Below are positions 48,572 through 59,499 of a stretch of DNA of 64,000 bases, one piece after another. The notes under the pieces were generated by a model. It ran no database searches. It saw nothing but the letters and a program-made list of their open reading frames with translations, and was not told where the DNA came from. Within the stretch, counting starts at the first letter, position 1, and each line of letters starts with the position of its first letter. The stretch is from the NCBI RefSeq assembly GCF_964656455.1, contig NC_135726.1, forward strand, positions 24,191,168 to 24,255,167, in the 5' to 3' direction. This DNA comes from Halichoerus grypus (Eukaryota; Chordata; Mammalia; Carnivora; Phocidae). Made by a program: the position numbers and the translations under genes.

Positions 48572-48707
48572 GGAATATTATGCAGCCATCAAAAAAAACC
48601 CCGAGATCTTGCCATTTGCAACAATGTGGATGGAACTAGAGGGTATTATGCTAAGCAAAATAAGTCAATCAGAGAAATACAAGTATCATATGATCTCACT
48701 AATATGA
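44820..48707 (+). pseudogene. L1 ORF2 (endonuclease / reverse transcriptase) pseudogene
   Basis: ORF2 encodes the endonuclease and reverse transcriptase for target-primed reverse transcription. The first 301 codons (44820-45725) are open and contain an AP-endonuclease-like domain with LNVNG, CLQETH, IYAPN, GDFNTPL, RIDHILG and SDHNALKLEL. In-frame stops follow at 45723, 45798, 46410 and 46875. A frameshift lies near 46885-46900, a stop at 47273, another frameshift near 47511, and stops at 48196 and about 48457. RT blocks are still legible: [29 protein letters not shown] and [10 protein letters not shown]. The catalytic FADD motif reads FAED (46916-46927). The C-terminal part is cut by a (CA)n expansion before MEYYAAIKKN. 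Clearly non-functional for reverse transcription. Confidence 0.95.
48504..48569 (+). repeat. (CA)n microsatellite inside L1 ORF2
   Basis: A nearly pure CA run with one CC interruption, preceded by TATATATATACATA. It sits between the ORF2 words for ..PSTDE.IKKM and MEYYAAI, so it expanded within formerly coding sequence. Confidence 0.95.
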
Positions 48708-49119
48708 GGAATTCTTAATCTCAGGAAACAAACTGAGGGTTGCTGGAGTGGTGGGGGGTGGGAGGGATGGGGTGGCTGGGTGATGGACATTGGGGAGGGT
48801 ATGTGCTATGGTGAGCACTGTGAATTGTGTAAGACTGATGAATCATAGACCTGTACCTCTGAAACAAATAATAAATTATATGTTTTTTTAAAAAAAGGAT
48901 AGTAGGAAGGGAAAAATGAAGGGGGGAATCGGTGGGGGAGACGAACCATGAGAGACTATGGACTCTGAGAAACAAACTGAGGGTTTTAGAGGGGAAGGGG
49001 GTGGGGGTATTGGTTAGCCTGGTGATGGGTATTAAGGAAGGCACATATTGCTTGGAGCACTGGGTGTTATACGCAAACAATAAATCATAGAACACTACAT
49101 CAAAAATAAATAAATAAAT
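48708..49119 (+). repeat. Two tandem L1 3' UTR units
   Basis: Unit 1 (about 48719-48895) runs from aaacaaactgagggttgctg to a T7A7 stretch. Unit 2 (about 48897-49119) starts with ggatagtaggaaggg and repeats the order AAACAAACTGAGGGTT, G-rich tract, CTGGTGATGGGTATTAAGG, GAGCACTGGGTGTTATA, AATCATAGA, ACACTACAT, A-rich tail. Both lie inside one target-site duplication, so they moved together. The A-rich seam between them looks like a remnant of a former poly(A) end. Confidence 0.88.
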
Positions 49120-49135
49120 AAAAATATTTATGGAA
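49120..49135 (+). repeat. L1 target-site duplication, right copy
   Basis: Identical to 42112-42127. Its position after the second 3' UTR unit defines the true 3' end of the element. Confidence 0.92.
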
Positions 49136-49364
49136 TCTCTTTGCCGTGATGGTACTTTGCCTAATAGAGTTTAGAGCCATAGAGATTTGGTTCCTAATAT
49201 AACTCACTGTGCATTTGCAAGTTATGGTAAGAATTTGAAAGAAAGAAAGAGAGGTCTTGTGAAAGTAGAGAGCAAGTAGATGTGACCCAGGGTAATTGAA
49301 GGGGAGGAGCAAGTCAGATTTAGCGTACCTAAGATGAAATAACTGAGTTCTGTGCTTTGTGTTC

Positions 49365-49500
49365 TGTACAACATTGTAGCCGCTAGCTACCTGGCTATTG
49401 AGCACTTGACATATAGCCTGGAGTGAGTAAATTGCATTTTTAATTTTATTCGAATGTAATTAATTAAACAGCCATATGGAGACAGTAGAGCTCTAGAATT
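49365..49500. mobile_element. Possible hAT fragment
   Basis: GTAGCCGCTAGCTACCTGGC, TATTGAGCACTTGACATATAG and TAATTAATTAAACAGCCAT resemble a known DNA-transposon consensus. Truncated and diverged. Confidence 0.45.
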
Positions 49501-50539
49501 ACTACCATACTCATCTGTTCCCATTCACACGGTGCTCCCCTATTCCTTGGTGTTGCACATACCATAGCCTTTTCCCCAAATACAAAGTTCTCTGGTTAAA
49601 AATATAGTCCAGGAACCTACTGATGAATAAAAGGATGTAAGCCAAGAATTTTAAGACCATGTAGGCCTTTCCATCTCACCACTTAACTAGAGGTTATCTC
49701 AATTGGCATCTTGGGGAGAGAATAAAAAGGAGGAGGCGAAAGTAGACTGGGGGAAGACAGGGGAGAAAGAAAAATTAGAATTCTTTATGTTATCCCCTGA
49801 TAGTTTTACAGAACCTTGTTTCCACTCTGGGTAAGAGACCTAGTGATGTAGACTATTTATCTAATGCACATGTATAAATTTAACTTAGAAATGAAGTCAG
49901 AGGACACAAAGGTTACAGGACTCTGATAATGATGGATTTCAAGCATCTCTCCAGTGAGAACTGGAAGGTACACTTTGCTACATAGTTCTAATGTCATCCT
50001 GAAAGGATGTCTCCCTACAAATGTTTTGGAGTATAATCACTCTTGTCTAAATGAACAGTGGTTATTAAAGGTCCTATCTCTTTCCTGTTTGAGCTATAAC
50101 TTAATGTCCAAGTTAAAAAGCCTGAATTGTGCTTTTGCAAAAACAGGAACCAAGTCTTTCTACAAATTGTTAAAAAATTACAGTAAGAAAACTATAAGTA
50201 AAATTTAGCTCAGAGATACTCAAATGTGCATAAAGTTGGATGTGACATTCTGATCTTCTTTTTCAGTTTTGGAAATCAGCACATTTCATAGGTCTAGAAA
50301 CTATTAGTAAATGAATTTGTTTAAATGAGTGGCATTCCATTGTTGTGTATTCAGAAGTGGGGGTGGGGGAGGAACAAGGATGAGGAGAAGGCAGAGTTAA
50401 TCAAGCTTCATTCTGTCGTTGCTTAGAAAGACCTATAATACTAATTAGCTTATTTATTAACATATTAAGAATATATTATGTTAGCTATTATTAATTATCA
50501 GTCACTTATTTAATTCATCATTAATTAACTTATTCAGGT
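49501..50539. other. No gene recognised
   Basis: Unique-looking. A TTAATTAA-rich patch lies at 50440-50540. Frames up to 84 codons without features. Confidence 0.5.
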
Positions 50540-51240
50540 TTGTGGTTATTACAGAGTGTGCAGGGGTGATGAAGATCAGGGTTTATCACAGAAAAATAAA
50601 CATCCATGTGAAGAGGGAAATGGCACGTGATCATTTAGAAGGACAGAGGATGGTCTCCTGCAACAGAGCAAGAAGCAGGCGGAGGCCACTCACGGTGCTT
50701 GTGCCTGAGGACACGAGACCTGAACTGAGCTCAGAAAGTGCCTGGGAAGATGGAGGCAGGAGAGAGTAGAGGTTTCTAAGTATAATAAACAAGTTATGCA
50801 AAAGCCAAGAGGAAATAGAGTTTGCATTTGATTTAGATCCTGGGAAACAGTTCATTATGGCTGCCATGTAGACTATGAGAAAAATAAAAAGGAGAAAGAG
50901 ATGAATTTGGAGATGGAGGCAGTGACTAGATAATGAAAACCCTTGTAACACTAAAGGGCTTGGGGGCCACCTGGGTAGCTCAGTGGGTTAAGCGTCTGCC
51001 TTTGGCTCGGGACATGATCCCAGGGTCCTGTAATCAAACCCCGTGTTGGGCTCTCTGCTCAGTGGAGAGCCTGCTTCTCCCTCTCCCTCTGTCTGCCACT
51101 CCCCCTGCTTGTGCTTGCTTGCTCGCTCTCTCTCTCTTTCTGTCAATAAATAAAATAAATAAAATCTTTTAAAATAAAATAAAGGGCTTGGTGTTTATCT
51201 TAAAAGTACTGTGTAGAGGATATTTTAATTTTTGCCATCA
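50540..51240 (+). repeat. Ancient LINE-like remnant interrupted by a Can-SINE
   Basis: AAGCAGGCGGAGGCCAC, TAATGAAAACCCTTGTAACAC, then after the SINE AAAGGGCTTGGTGTTTATC, match the same old repeat type as 26396-27215. Confidence 0.4.
50964..51179 (+). mobile_element. Can-SINE, plus strand, inside an ancient repeat
   Basis: Head gggccacctgggtagctcag, CT-rich middle, tail AATAAATAAAATCTTTTAAAATAA. Flanks taaagggcttgg at 50952-50963 and 51180-51191. It divides an older repeat into about 50540-50963 and 51180-51240. Confidence 0.95.
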
Positions 51241-51519
51241 TAGAAGGATTTCTTTTAGAAAATATTTCATCATCCATCCTATGGAACATTAGTAACATCA
51301 TCAGCCATGAACCATGAGAATTTGAGACGTTCATTTTGTGATCCATTGGGTACCTGCCCATGGAGGCCTCCAATAATTAGTTTAATATGTGAGCTTGACT
51401 GAAGTATTTTTGACTACTACCAAGGTGTTTAGTATCTCTGGCAAGTGTAACTGTCAGATTTGCAAACAAAAGTATGCAAATGGAAAAAAAATACAACTTT
51501 ACAATATGTACTATGAGAT

Positions 51520-51640
51520 ATAAAGAAAGCTCTTCTCAGAGTTGCATAGGATGAAACAAAAAGTTTTGCCTGGGGTGGGGCAGGTCACAGCCTCACTGAT
51601 AAGGTGCCATTTAGCTGGACCTTGACAGAAGGATGCTATC
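51520..51640 (+). repeat. Ancient LINE-like remnant
   Basis: GGTCACAGCCTCACTGATAAG, TGCCATTTAGCTGGACCTTG and ACAGAAGGATG follow the old 'increase in class-size' order seen in the L2-like repeats of this window. Short and diverged. Confidence 0.4.
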
Positions 51641-51725
51641 TATAAACCTATTACCTATCTCTGTATCTATGTATCTATCTATTATCCACCCACCCATACA
51701 TACATAAATACATACATACATATTT
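51635..51725 (+). repeat. (TATC)n and (CATA)n microsatellite
   Basis: TATCTATCTATTATCC and CATACATACATAAATACATAC units, imperfect. Confidence 0.9.
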
Positions 51726-52311
51726 TTTTAAATAGAGAGAGTGAGCCATTCTGAAGCAGCATCGCATACAAAGGCATCTAGTCATAAAAGAGATTGGTAC
51801 CTAGAGATGTTATCCACTAGGAAATGAGGAGTCTACATAAATGTTTGTAAAAAGGAACAGCATATATAGATTTGTGTTTTCCAACAGTAGCTCTCATAGG
51901 AGTATGGGAACTGGTTGTAATAAAGAGAAACTACTGATAAGGCATATATTTTTGAGAGTTAAAGTAAAATGTAATGAGGGAGTAGTCTACTGGTTCTGTA
52001 AACTTTTTGTTTTCTTTCTCCCCTAAAAATAATTTGGGTAGGCATTTAACAGCACAGATGTCCAGACCTCACTCAGAAATTCTATTAATTTTAATGTCAT
52101 AGATTAATTCCTAGTAGATAAAAGCAGTGGCAGATTTAACGATAGAAATGGCCAAATTTGTTACATTTCTGTTTGCTATATTGAGTATTCATTCACTTTT
52201 CTAATATTTTAATCACTTACTATGTATAAAGCATTTTCCCAAAAGCTGGGGATACAAATTTAATGCCATGAACTTGGTCCCAAATACTTTATGATCTAAA
52301 TGTTCTTTTTC

Positions 52312-52490
52312 TCACAGTATGGTCTATAGACAACCTATATCAGAATCACCTGAGGAGCTTGATAAAAATACACATTCCTATACCCCAACCCAGACCAAAT
52401 TAATCAAAATTTTGGCAGAGGGAGAGAAAATTGACATCTACAGGTGCCTCAAGTAGGTCTAATATATGTTAAGTTTGAGAATAATTGATC
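52312..52490 (-). mobile_element. MER5A-like hAT fragment
   Basis: TCACAGTATGGTCTATAGAC, ATCAGAATCACCTGAGGAGC, TTGATAAAAATACACATTCC and CCCCAACCCAGACCAAATTA, ending GTTAAGTTTGAGAATAATTG, match a diverged reverse MER5A. Confidence 0.65.
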
Positions 52491-54578
52491 TAATGTGATG
52501 ACAGGATTCGGGGGTGAAAATTGGGATATATCAAGGTTGTTACAAGTGGTACTTAGAGAAAATAGGTGGATGGTGATTCTATTAACTGAAATTGAGATTA
52601 GAGGAGATCATGTCACCACTGGGAGAAGATAAAATATTCTGAAGTATTCTCAATTAGATGAATCCAGGAGACTGTTGGAAATAGATATTTGTCATTTAGG
52701 AAAATACCAATAATTATTCGGGTATCATCAGTGCAAAGATTATCATTGAAACCATGGAGATTGGTAATATTACTCAAGAAGGATATTCCTGAGTACGGTA
52801 AAATATTTTTTTAAATTTTTTAAAGAAGAAAAAAAAAAAGATACTCAGGAAAACTCATACTCCAAAGCAAGCAGAGAACACAATGTAATCAGAAGCAAGT
52901 AAGGCAAATGACGCATTTCAAAGTTATGTAAGTCAACATTTGAAGAATTGCTCTGTCCTGAGCCCTAGTCAGACTAAGAGACGCTCATGATGACATCAAG
53001 ACAGGATTCTCCATTGCTTATTCCATCATTTTTGTTGACTTCACTGTCTACCACGTTCTCTTCTGTGGCTCCATTAAGACTCCAGCATCTACAGATCTCA
53101 TATTCTCTCAGATCCATAAGCTCTAGTGCAGAGAGAGGTTACTCTCTCCCAGTGAATAAAAGAGGTTCCGGCCCTGTCTCTCATTGGTCCAAGTATGTCC
53201 CATGCCCACACATCAACGAATCACTTGGAACAGGCAAGTAAAATACACTGATTGTCTTAAGTCATTCCGAACCCAGCTACAGGCCCAGAGGTAGGGTTAA
53301 ATTCCATCACAACCACCACTACAACCACCAAATCATATGACCTGAGATTCAGAAACAGGACAGATTTGAAAGAAAGTGTGTAAGAGCCTTAGGAAGTAGG
53401 AATGTAGATTAAGTAATCATATATGACAAAAATGTCAACTTCATTGGGTATTAATGTCATAGCTCACAGCTCATTGTTTAAGGAATATAACTTCCTTGTG
53501 TTTCTGAAAATCAGGATATCACTTTTCTGCCCTCAGTCTCCTGTTCCTCTTCCACTCACTATTATTCTTCAAAGATCAGTGGCTTGGCAACATAATTTCA
53601 TACTTATTTCAGCACCCTGGGAAGTCACAAATCCTGACTGGGCTCCTTGAACTCATTTAAGACCTCTATTTTGGTGTCATTATAATGTATACACACATCT
53701 AACTGTGAGATGCATTAAATATAACTACTCATTTCCATGATCATTCAAGGTTTTGCATTGTACTAAATAAGACCCACTGATTTTTTTTTTAACTTCTCTC
53801 TGTGCTTTGTTCATGGAAGAATGGTGCTTAAAGGGCAGCCTTAGATAATTCACATAGCTAAAGGTCATGAAGTTGGAAAAGGAAGAATGATAGAGTTGCT
53901 CATAAGTGAAGGCAAGTAATATCAAGTTGAGGCTATTTGAGTGTAAAGAATTCATTGAATAATGAATAGGAAGAGAAAGTTTGATAGAAAAAAAATATAT
54001 ATCTTAAATGTTGGTACATTATAGCTATTAAAAAGTAAGTATTGTAAAAGAAAAAAATTCATATATTTATACTCATGGAAAAAATATTGGAGATCAAAAT
54101 ACTAAAATTATAATAAAATTATATGGCATAATTATTTTATTCTTTATACTTTCCTCTATTTGCCAAACTTTCTAAGCACATATTACAAGATTATATTAAA
54201 AGAAGATAAATGTTTGTTTTTTATTCTTTTCTACCTCTCCCATCAAAAACATTAAATTTTATTTGCTTAACCCTCTGATTTTTCTTAAAAAAAAAAAAAA
54301 AAAGGCACAACATCTTGAAGCCATATCTCAAGGCTCCTGTCTGAGTTAATCCAGAAAAAGAGTTAAAAAAAATAAAAATGTACAATGGTTGCTACATTGT
54401 TTTCCAGAGCTCAGTGACTCAGGAACTTCAGTTATCCAGAAAATGTCTGGGAAGCTACAGAGAAATGACAGCAAAAACATGGGAAGGTATAAGGTATTTT
54501 GTTATATATAAACAATGCATTTTAAAATTCTATTGGCTTTGAAAAAAATTATCATATGAAATATAATGTTATTTTTTG
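52491..54578. other. No gene recognised
   Basis: Unique-looking AT-rich sequence. The 84-codon frame at 52987-53241 and the antisense frame at 53725-53955 have no recognisable domain. A17 tract near 54287. Confidence 0.5.
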
Positions 54579-54590
54579 CCTGTAATTTTT

Positions 54591-54785
54591 TTTTAAAGAT
54601 TTTATTTATTTATTTGACAAAGAGAGACACAGCAAGAGAGGGAACACAAGCAGGGGGAGTGGGAGAGAGAGAAGCAGGCTTCCCGCGGAGCAGGGAGCCC
54701 GATGCGGTGCTCAATCCCAGCACCCTGGGATCATGACCTGAGCCGAAGGCAGATGCTTAACTACTGAGCCACCCAGGCGCCCTCC
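54591..54785 (-). mobile_element. Can-SINE, minus strand
   Basis: tttttaaagattttatttatt at the left and GCCACCCAGGCGCCCTCCC at the right. Flanks cctgtaattttt (54579-54590) and cctgtaatattttt (from 54786) form the target-site duplication. Confidence 0.95.
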
Positions 54786-54983
54786 CCTGTAATATTTTTA
54801 ATAAATTTATACTGAATTCTGAATGACCAAAATTTTTTTAAAGTAATAATACAAAAATCACGTACAAATCAATTCTAAACAAAAAGAAACAGGGTTTTCA
54901 TTTAGGTCCACATATGCTTGATCAGGAGGTCAACTGAGATATGTTCCTTACTACCCTTGTCCCTCCTTGCCCTGTCTTTTCTC

Positions 54984-55192
54984 TTTTTTTTTTTTTTTTT
55001 TTAAGGATTTTATTTATCTGTCAGAGGGAGAGAGAGAGAGAGAGAGTGTGCACAAGCACGGGGAGGGGCAGGCAGAGGGAAAAGCAGGCTCCCTGCTGAG
55101 CAGAGAGCCTGATGCAGACTCCATCCCAGGACCCTGGGATCATGACCTGAGCTGAAGGCAGATGCTTAACCGACTGAACCACACAGGTGCCC
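54984..55192 (-). mobile_element. Can-SINE, minus strand
   Basis: A long T tract, TTAAGGATTTTATTTATCTG, a GA-rich block, and the reverse head ACCACACAGGTGCCCC. Short flanks ccctgtct occur at 54970-54977 and 55193-55200. Same orientation as the SINE ending 200 bp earlier. Confidence 0.93.
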
Positions 55193-55200
55193 CCCTGTCT

Positions 55201-55943
55201 CTCCTCTTGCACACATTTCAACACATTTGCCACTCTTTGGCTACCTTTTTTTTTTTTCCCCATTATAAATCTCCTAAGAATACTTTTTAGACATATTTTT
55301 CCTAATCATCCTCCATGAAATTTTAATACTATAGGAATACCATATATCTGTTCATTGACTGTTTATCTGTGATTTATACATAACAAGAGGAAGATTTTTT
55401 TCTGCCCCCTCAGAACCAATTTTCACACCCCTGGAGGAAATATCACTCCCATTGAGAATGCATGTCCTAGAATATTTCTCGAAAGAAAGGCTACTGGTAT
55501 TTAGAGACATAGAATTTTTCATTGTACAGGAACGACCCACAGATTATAGAATCCTTAGCTCCCTTGGACCCTGCTCAATAAATATCAGCAATATTTGTAG
55601 TCATTGTGATAATAAAAAAAATGCTTCCTAAGAAAAGAAACAAAGTTTCCTAACAGAAGAATTCCAGATAATATATGTAGATTCTCCATATCCAGGAAGT
55701 GGAGCTTCATCCCTCCACCACTGCTGTTGGACAAGATTTATGATTGGTTTCCAATGAGTTGAGTAACTTTATGGTGGAAGAACCTGGTACACATCATCTT
55801 AACCATGTGATAAAGCATATTATTCACCAGTACTGTCATGTGGATATCATGTACCCCTAAAACTGTCTGATGAGAAGGGCACTTAGTCTCTGTGATACTT
55901 TTTCAAAAAAGATATAACTCTGATCTATTCATGAAAAAACATT
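55201..55943. other. No gene recognised
   Basis: No assignable repeat or gene between the two flanking SINEs. Confidence 0.5.
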
Positions 55944-55960
55944 AGAAAAATCCAAATTGA

Positions 55961-56158
55961 GGGGCACCTGGGTGGCTCAGTCGTTAAGCGTCTGCCTTCG
56001 GCTCAGGTCATGGTCCTAGGGTCCTGGGATCAAGCCCCACACTGGGGCCCTGCCAGGTGGGAAGCCTGCTTCTCCCTCCCCCGCTCCCTGTGCTTGTGTT
56101 CCGTCTCTTGCTGTCTCTCTCTCTGTCAAATAAAATAAAATCTTAAAAAAAAAAAAAA
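55961..56158 (+). mobile_element. Can-SINE, plus strand, young-looking
   Basis: Head ggggcacctgggtggctcag, CT-rich middle, AATAAAATAAAATCTT, pure A tail. A perfect 17-bp target-site duplication, agaaaaatccaaattga, lies at 55944-55960 and 56159-56175. Confidence 0.97.
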
Positions 56159-56175
56159 AGAAAAATCCAAATTGA

Positions 56176-56649
56176 GGCGCCATTCTATATAATACCTGAT
56201 CAGTCAGTACTATTAAAACTGTTAAGGTCACAAATAATATAGAAAAGCAGAGTAATTTTACAGACCAGATGACACAAAAGTGACATAATCATTTAAGGCA
56301 AGTAATAAACTAATTTAGATCTTGGAACAAAAAGAAGGCATAAATGGAAAAACTGGTGACATCCTAAAGAAATCTGAAATTTAGTTAATAGTAATGCACC
56401 AGTGTTAGGTCTGACAAATGGACTATGGTAATATAAGATATTAACAATAGGGAAAATTAGGTGAGAGACACATGGAATTCTCTGTGCTAACCTTACAAAA
56501 AAACATTTTTTTTTGTAAATCTAAAATTATTCAAAAATAGAAAATTTTATTATTTTTTTTAATGCCACCCTCCAGACACACACGGACACTTCCAGACACT
56601 CCCTCTGAGTAATAGTGCCCTGAATGGAGAAGAGACTATTAGACCAACC
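56176..56649. other. No gene recognised
   Basis: AT-rich, nothing assignable. Confidence 0.5.
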
Positions 56650-56895
56650 TTTTTTAAAAATGCACATTCAATCATGTCACTTCCTTGCCAAAATTCTTAA
56701 ATGACCATCTCCCCTTATTTATCACATTAGACCCACATGACACGGTTTGTGATGACCTTTTCAAACTCATCTCTCTCGACCACACCTCAGGTGCCCTTTC
56801 CTTACCTCACTACCCCTGGCTCCTTGCATTTCTCCGAGCGCATTTGCCGTTTCATGCTTCTGTGCCTTCACACTACCTCATATCATGCTAGTCGA
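56650..56895 (+). repeat. L2 ORF2 C-terminal remnant
   Basis: TCAATCATGTCACTTCCTTGC, CTTAAATGACCATCTCCCC, GACACGGTTTGTGATGACC and CATGCTTCTGTGCCTTCACAC follow the end of L2 ORF2. The short open frames here are remnants. Confidence 0.7.
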
Positions 56896-56899
56896 CATG

Positions 56900-58792
56900 A
56901 CTTAGAAATAGATTACAATGAAGATTTGTCTGAGCTTAAGAAAGAGTAAATGGGCCAAGGAGAATGGCTGTTTGTGTTCATTTTAGTTATTCCCCGCTAC
57001 CTACAATAGTCATCCTGTCTGACAGAATCTTTTGATCAACGATCTAGTCACGTAGATTATTGCTTGCTTGAAAAATGGCCTGTGGTGCCCCAGGAATGAA
57101 CTAGAGATGGAGCGGCCCATAGTACATGCAGTCTCAGACCTCGCTATTCTGCGGCTCAGCTATGTTCATAGCAAAACGTTGACAGATGGCTCTCAGAAAT
57201 AATACATTTAATTTAAGCATTTGTTTGTTGTGATAATGAGAGGATGGTCATCATTAAAACAGGTTTAACCTCTCAGGAGATGGGAACTAAAACATAACTT
57301 GTGTGAGCAGCAACAGACGGGATTTGTTTTGTTTGTTGTAAAGACATTAATTAGTAAGATATATCGGTTTATTATCTTTGCATCCTCTCTGATCCATAAA
57401 GAATTTGAATCTTTATGGATTCAATGAAAGATTCACATTGAATGAGTATCAAAACAGGACTGATTGCTTAGCCATCATTTTTTGAAGTAGAATTATGTAT
57501 GGGTCCTATGGCTTTAATAAATAATGTTCTTGCACTCTTACTCTCTCCCCCAAAAAGTTCCATTTAAATAAATACCTAGTTAAATAAAAGTTAATATTCA
57601 TAGGTCAGGAGATTATTTGTTGTTTGCAAACACTAGAGTACATTTCTATGAAATATTAAAACTTAATTTTTGAAATATGTCTATACCTTCCTTCTCAAGC
57701 TGTCAAATGAGTAAAATTATTGAGTACAGATGTTTAGCTGTAGGAAAGTCCTTTTCTGGGATGCTAAAACACAGAAGGCAGAAAGCAATGCAGGATCAAC
57801 GTGTGCTGACTCACTCACCCTGGAAAAGGTGAAGACGCAGCATGATTAAATAATTAGCTTGGTTTCAGAGACATGAAAGTCCAATGATTTTAACCAATAC
57901 TAAGGTTGTTCATAGCTATGAACAATCATTAAACAAGCTATATATAAAAGAACAGTAAAGAAGCAAAGTTCAGATTTGTGGGAAAGGAGTAAAATTCATA
58001 CCTCCCATTCTTGGTAGACTCATATCTGTCAGTATGGGTAGAAATCTACTCTGACTACGCAGTGTCACCAAAACTAAAAACCCCACTAGAGAGCAATGAC
58101 CTAGAAAAGCTATTATGTAAAATACTGCACTGCTATCTCTCTACATATCCTCTTGCTATCCAGTAACTTCTATATTATTGGCTAAGTTAGCTGGAAACTT
58201 CCAGTTCTGCCAGTCTGTAGCCATAATGCCACCATATCAGAAAAAAATAGGAAGGAAAAAAATAGGAAGAAAAAAAGGAAACTCATTAGAAGTTAGTTAA
58301 TTAGAAAAATGAAGATTAAAATTGCTGAAGAAATAGTTCTTCTTTTAGTAACGACAAAGTCGCTTGTATTAGACTAATCATCTCACAGATGGCTATTATA
58401 AAATCTTGACCAAAAAAACCCCAACTATAAGAACATACTAGAATAAGAGAAAAAGTGGTCAGAAACCAAAGGAAAGAAGGAAACTGCACAGAGTAAATTT
58501 CATGTTTATGTGACCTGAGTGTGTATTCCATTTTACCCAGGACTGTGTGGCTGGACTTTAAGCAGAAATCCACAGACTTGCAGTCTTGAAAAATGGAAGG
58601 ATGGAGTTTGAGTCTGTCAGAGTATGTGGAGTGTGAAAGAGAAATCCCAGAATGGTGGGAACCACAGAGGAGAATATTCAAAACCTGCTCAACACCTTCA
58701 CCCAGATCCCTGGCTAAGTCCTGAAAGGAGGCATACTAATGCATTAGAGATGCCATGTTTTCCAGTGAAAGCAGTACCTGGGAGACTGGGAG
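56900..58792. other. No gene; contains a possible conserved stretch
   Basis: 56950-57480 is repeat-free with TTTAATTTAAGC, TTGTTTTGTTTGTTG and the hairpin at 57391. The remainder is unique-looking. A 121-codon antisense frame at 58316-58681 has no motif. Confidence 0.4.
57391..57422. repeat. Small perfect hairpin sequence
   Basis: ATCCATAAAG and CTTTATGGAT (10-bp arms) surround AATTTGAAT. Confidence 0.85.
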
Positions 58793-58889
58793 GAAAAAGA
58801 AAGGAAGAAAGGAAGGAAGAAAGGGCGAGAGAAAGAGAGAAAGAGAGAGAGAGAGAATGTATGTGTGTGAGGGAGAAAGAAAGAAAGAA

Positions 58890-58941
<52 letters not shown>

Positions 58942-59049
58942 AAAAGAAAGAAAAAGAAAAAGAAAGAAAGAAAGAAAAAGAAAAAGAAAGAAAGAGAAAA
59001 AGAAAGAAAGAAAGAAAAAGAAAGAAAGAAAGGAGAAAGAAAGAACGAA
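58793..59049 (+). repeat. Long (GAAA)n polypurine tract
   Basis: About 255 bp almost purely purine on the + strand, with GAAA, GGAA and GAAAA units and one TATGTATGTGTGTG interruption near 58857. Lys/Glu/Arg- or Phe/Leu/Ser-rich frames on either strand are products of the repeat. Confidence 0.95.
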
Positions 59050-59230
59050 CCTTAGGTATTTCATCTGCTGCCTATTTCAGATGAGATATAATTTGGAGTC
59101 TGAGTATAGCCATAAAGTTTTTTCTAAACTGCTAGGAAAAAAAAAAGTCAACATTGTTCAGAAAAAAACAGAATCTGAAGCCTCTCCAGAATACATCACC
59201 GGCAAAGGCCTGTAAACAATTAAAAACTAG

Positions 59231-59423
59231 GGACGCCTGCGCAGCTCAGTCGGTTAAGCATCTGCCTTCAGCTCAGGTCATGATCCCAGGGTCCTGGGAT
59301 TGAGTCCTGCTTCGGGCTCCTTGCTCAGTGTGGAACCTGGTTCTCCCTCTGACTGCCTCTCCCCCTGCTTGTGCTGGTTCTCTCTCTCTCTCTGACAAAT
59401 AATAAATAAAATATTTAAAAAAA
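59231..59423 (+). mobile_element. Can-SINE, plus strand
   Basis: Head ggacgcctgcgcagctcag, CT-rich middle, AATAATAAATAAAATATTT and an A-rich end. Flanks aaaaactag and aaaaaatactag are approximate. Confidence 0.92.
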
Positions 59424-59499
59424 TAAAAAATACTAGACTTGCACAGACACAGAAAAATGTAACCCATGGTCTGGGGAAAAAAAATAAAGAATAAAAACT

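Larger units (their letters stand above)
42128..49119 (+). mobile_element. Full-length LINE-1 retrotransposon (carnivoran L1), decayed
   Basis: A complete non-LTR retrotransposon of about 6,990 bp. It is bracketed by a perfect 16-bp target-site duplication, aaaaatatttatggaa, at 42112-42127 and 49120-49135, so it entered as one insertion. In order it has a GC-rich 5' UTR opening with ggaggagcaagatggtggag, a T-rich leader, ORF1 (43860-44738), a short intergenic spacer, ORF2 (44820 to about 48707), two tandem 3' UTR units, and an AAATAAATAAATA tail. Intact L1 proteins would bind the RNA, nick target DNA and reverse transcribe in place. Here both ORFs are broken and the RT active-site motif is altered, so the copy cannot be autonomous. 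The perfect duplication with modest coding decay suggests a moderately recent insertion. Confidence 0.97.

Noticed and set aside
58624..59084. Lys/Glu/Arg-rich frames (up to 143 codons) and the Phe/Leu/Ser-rich frame opposite.
   Set aside because: Products of the GAAA tract; no independent coding evidence.
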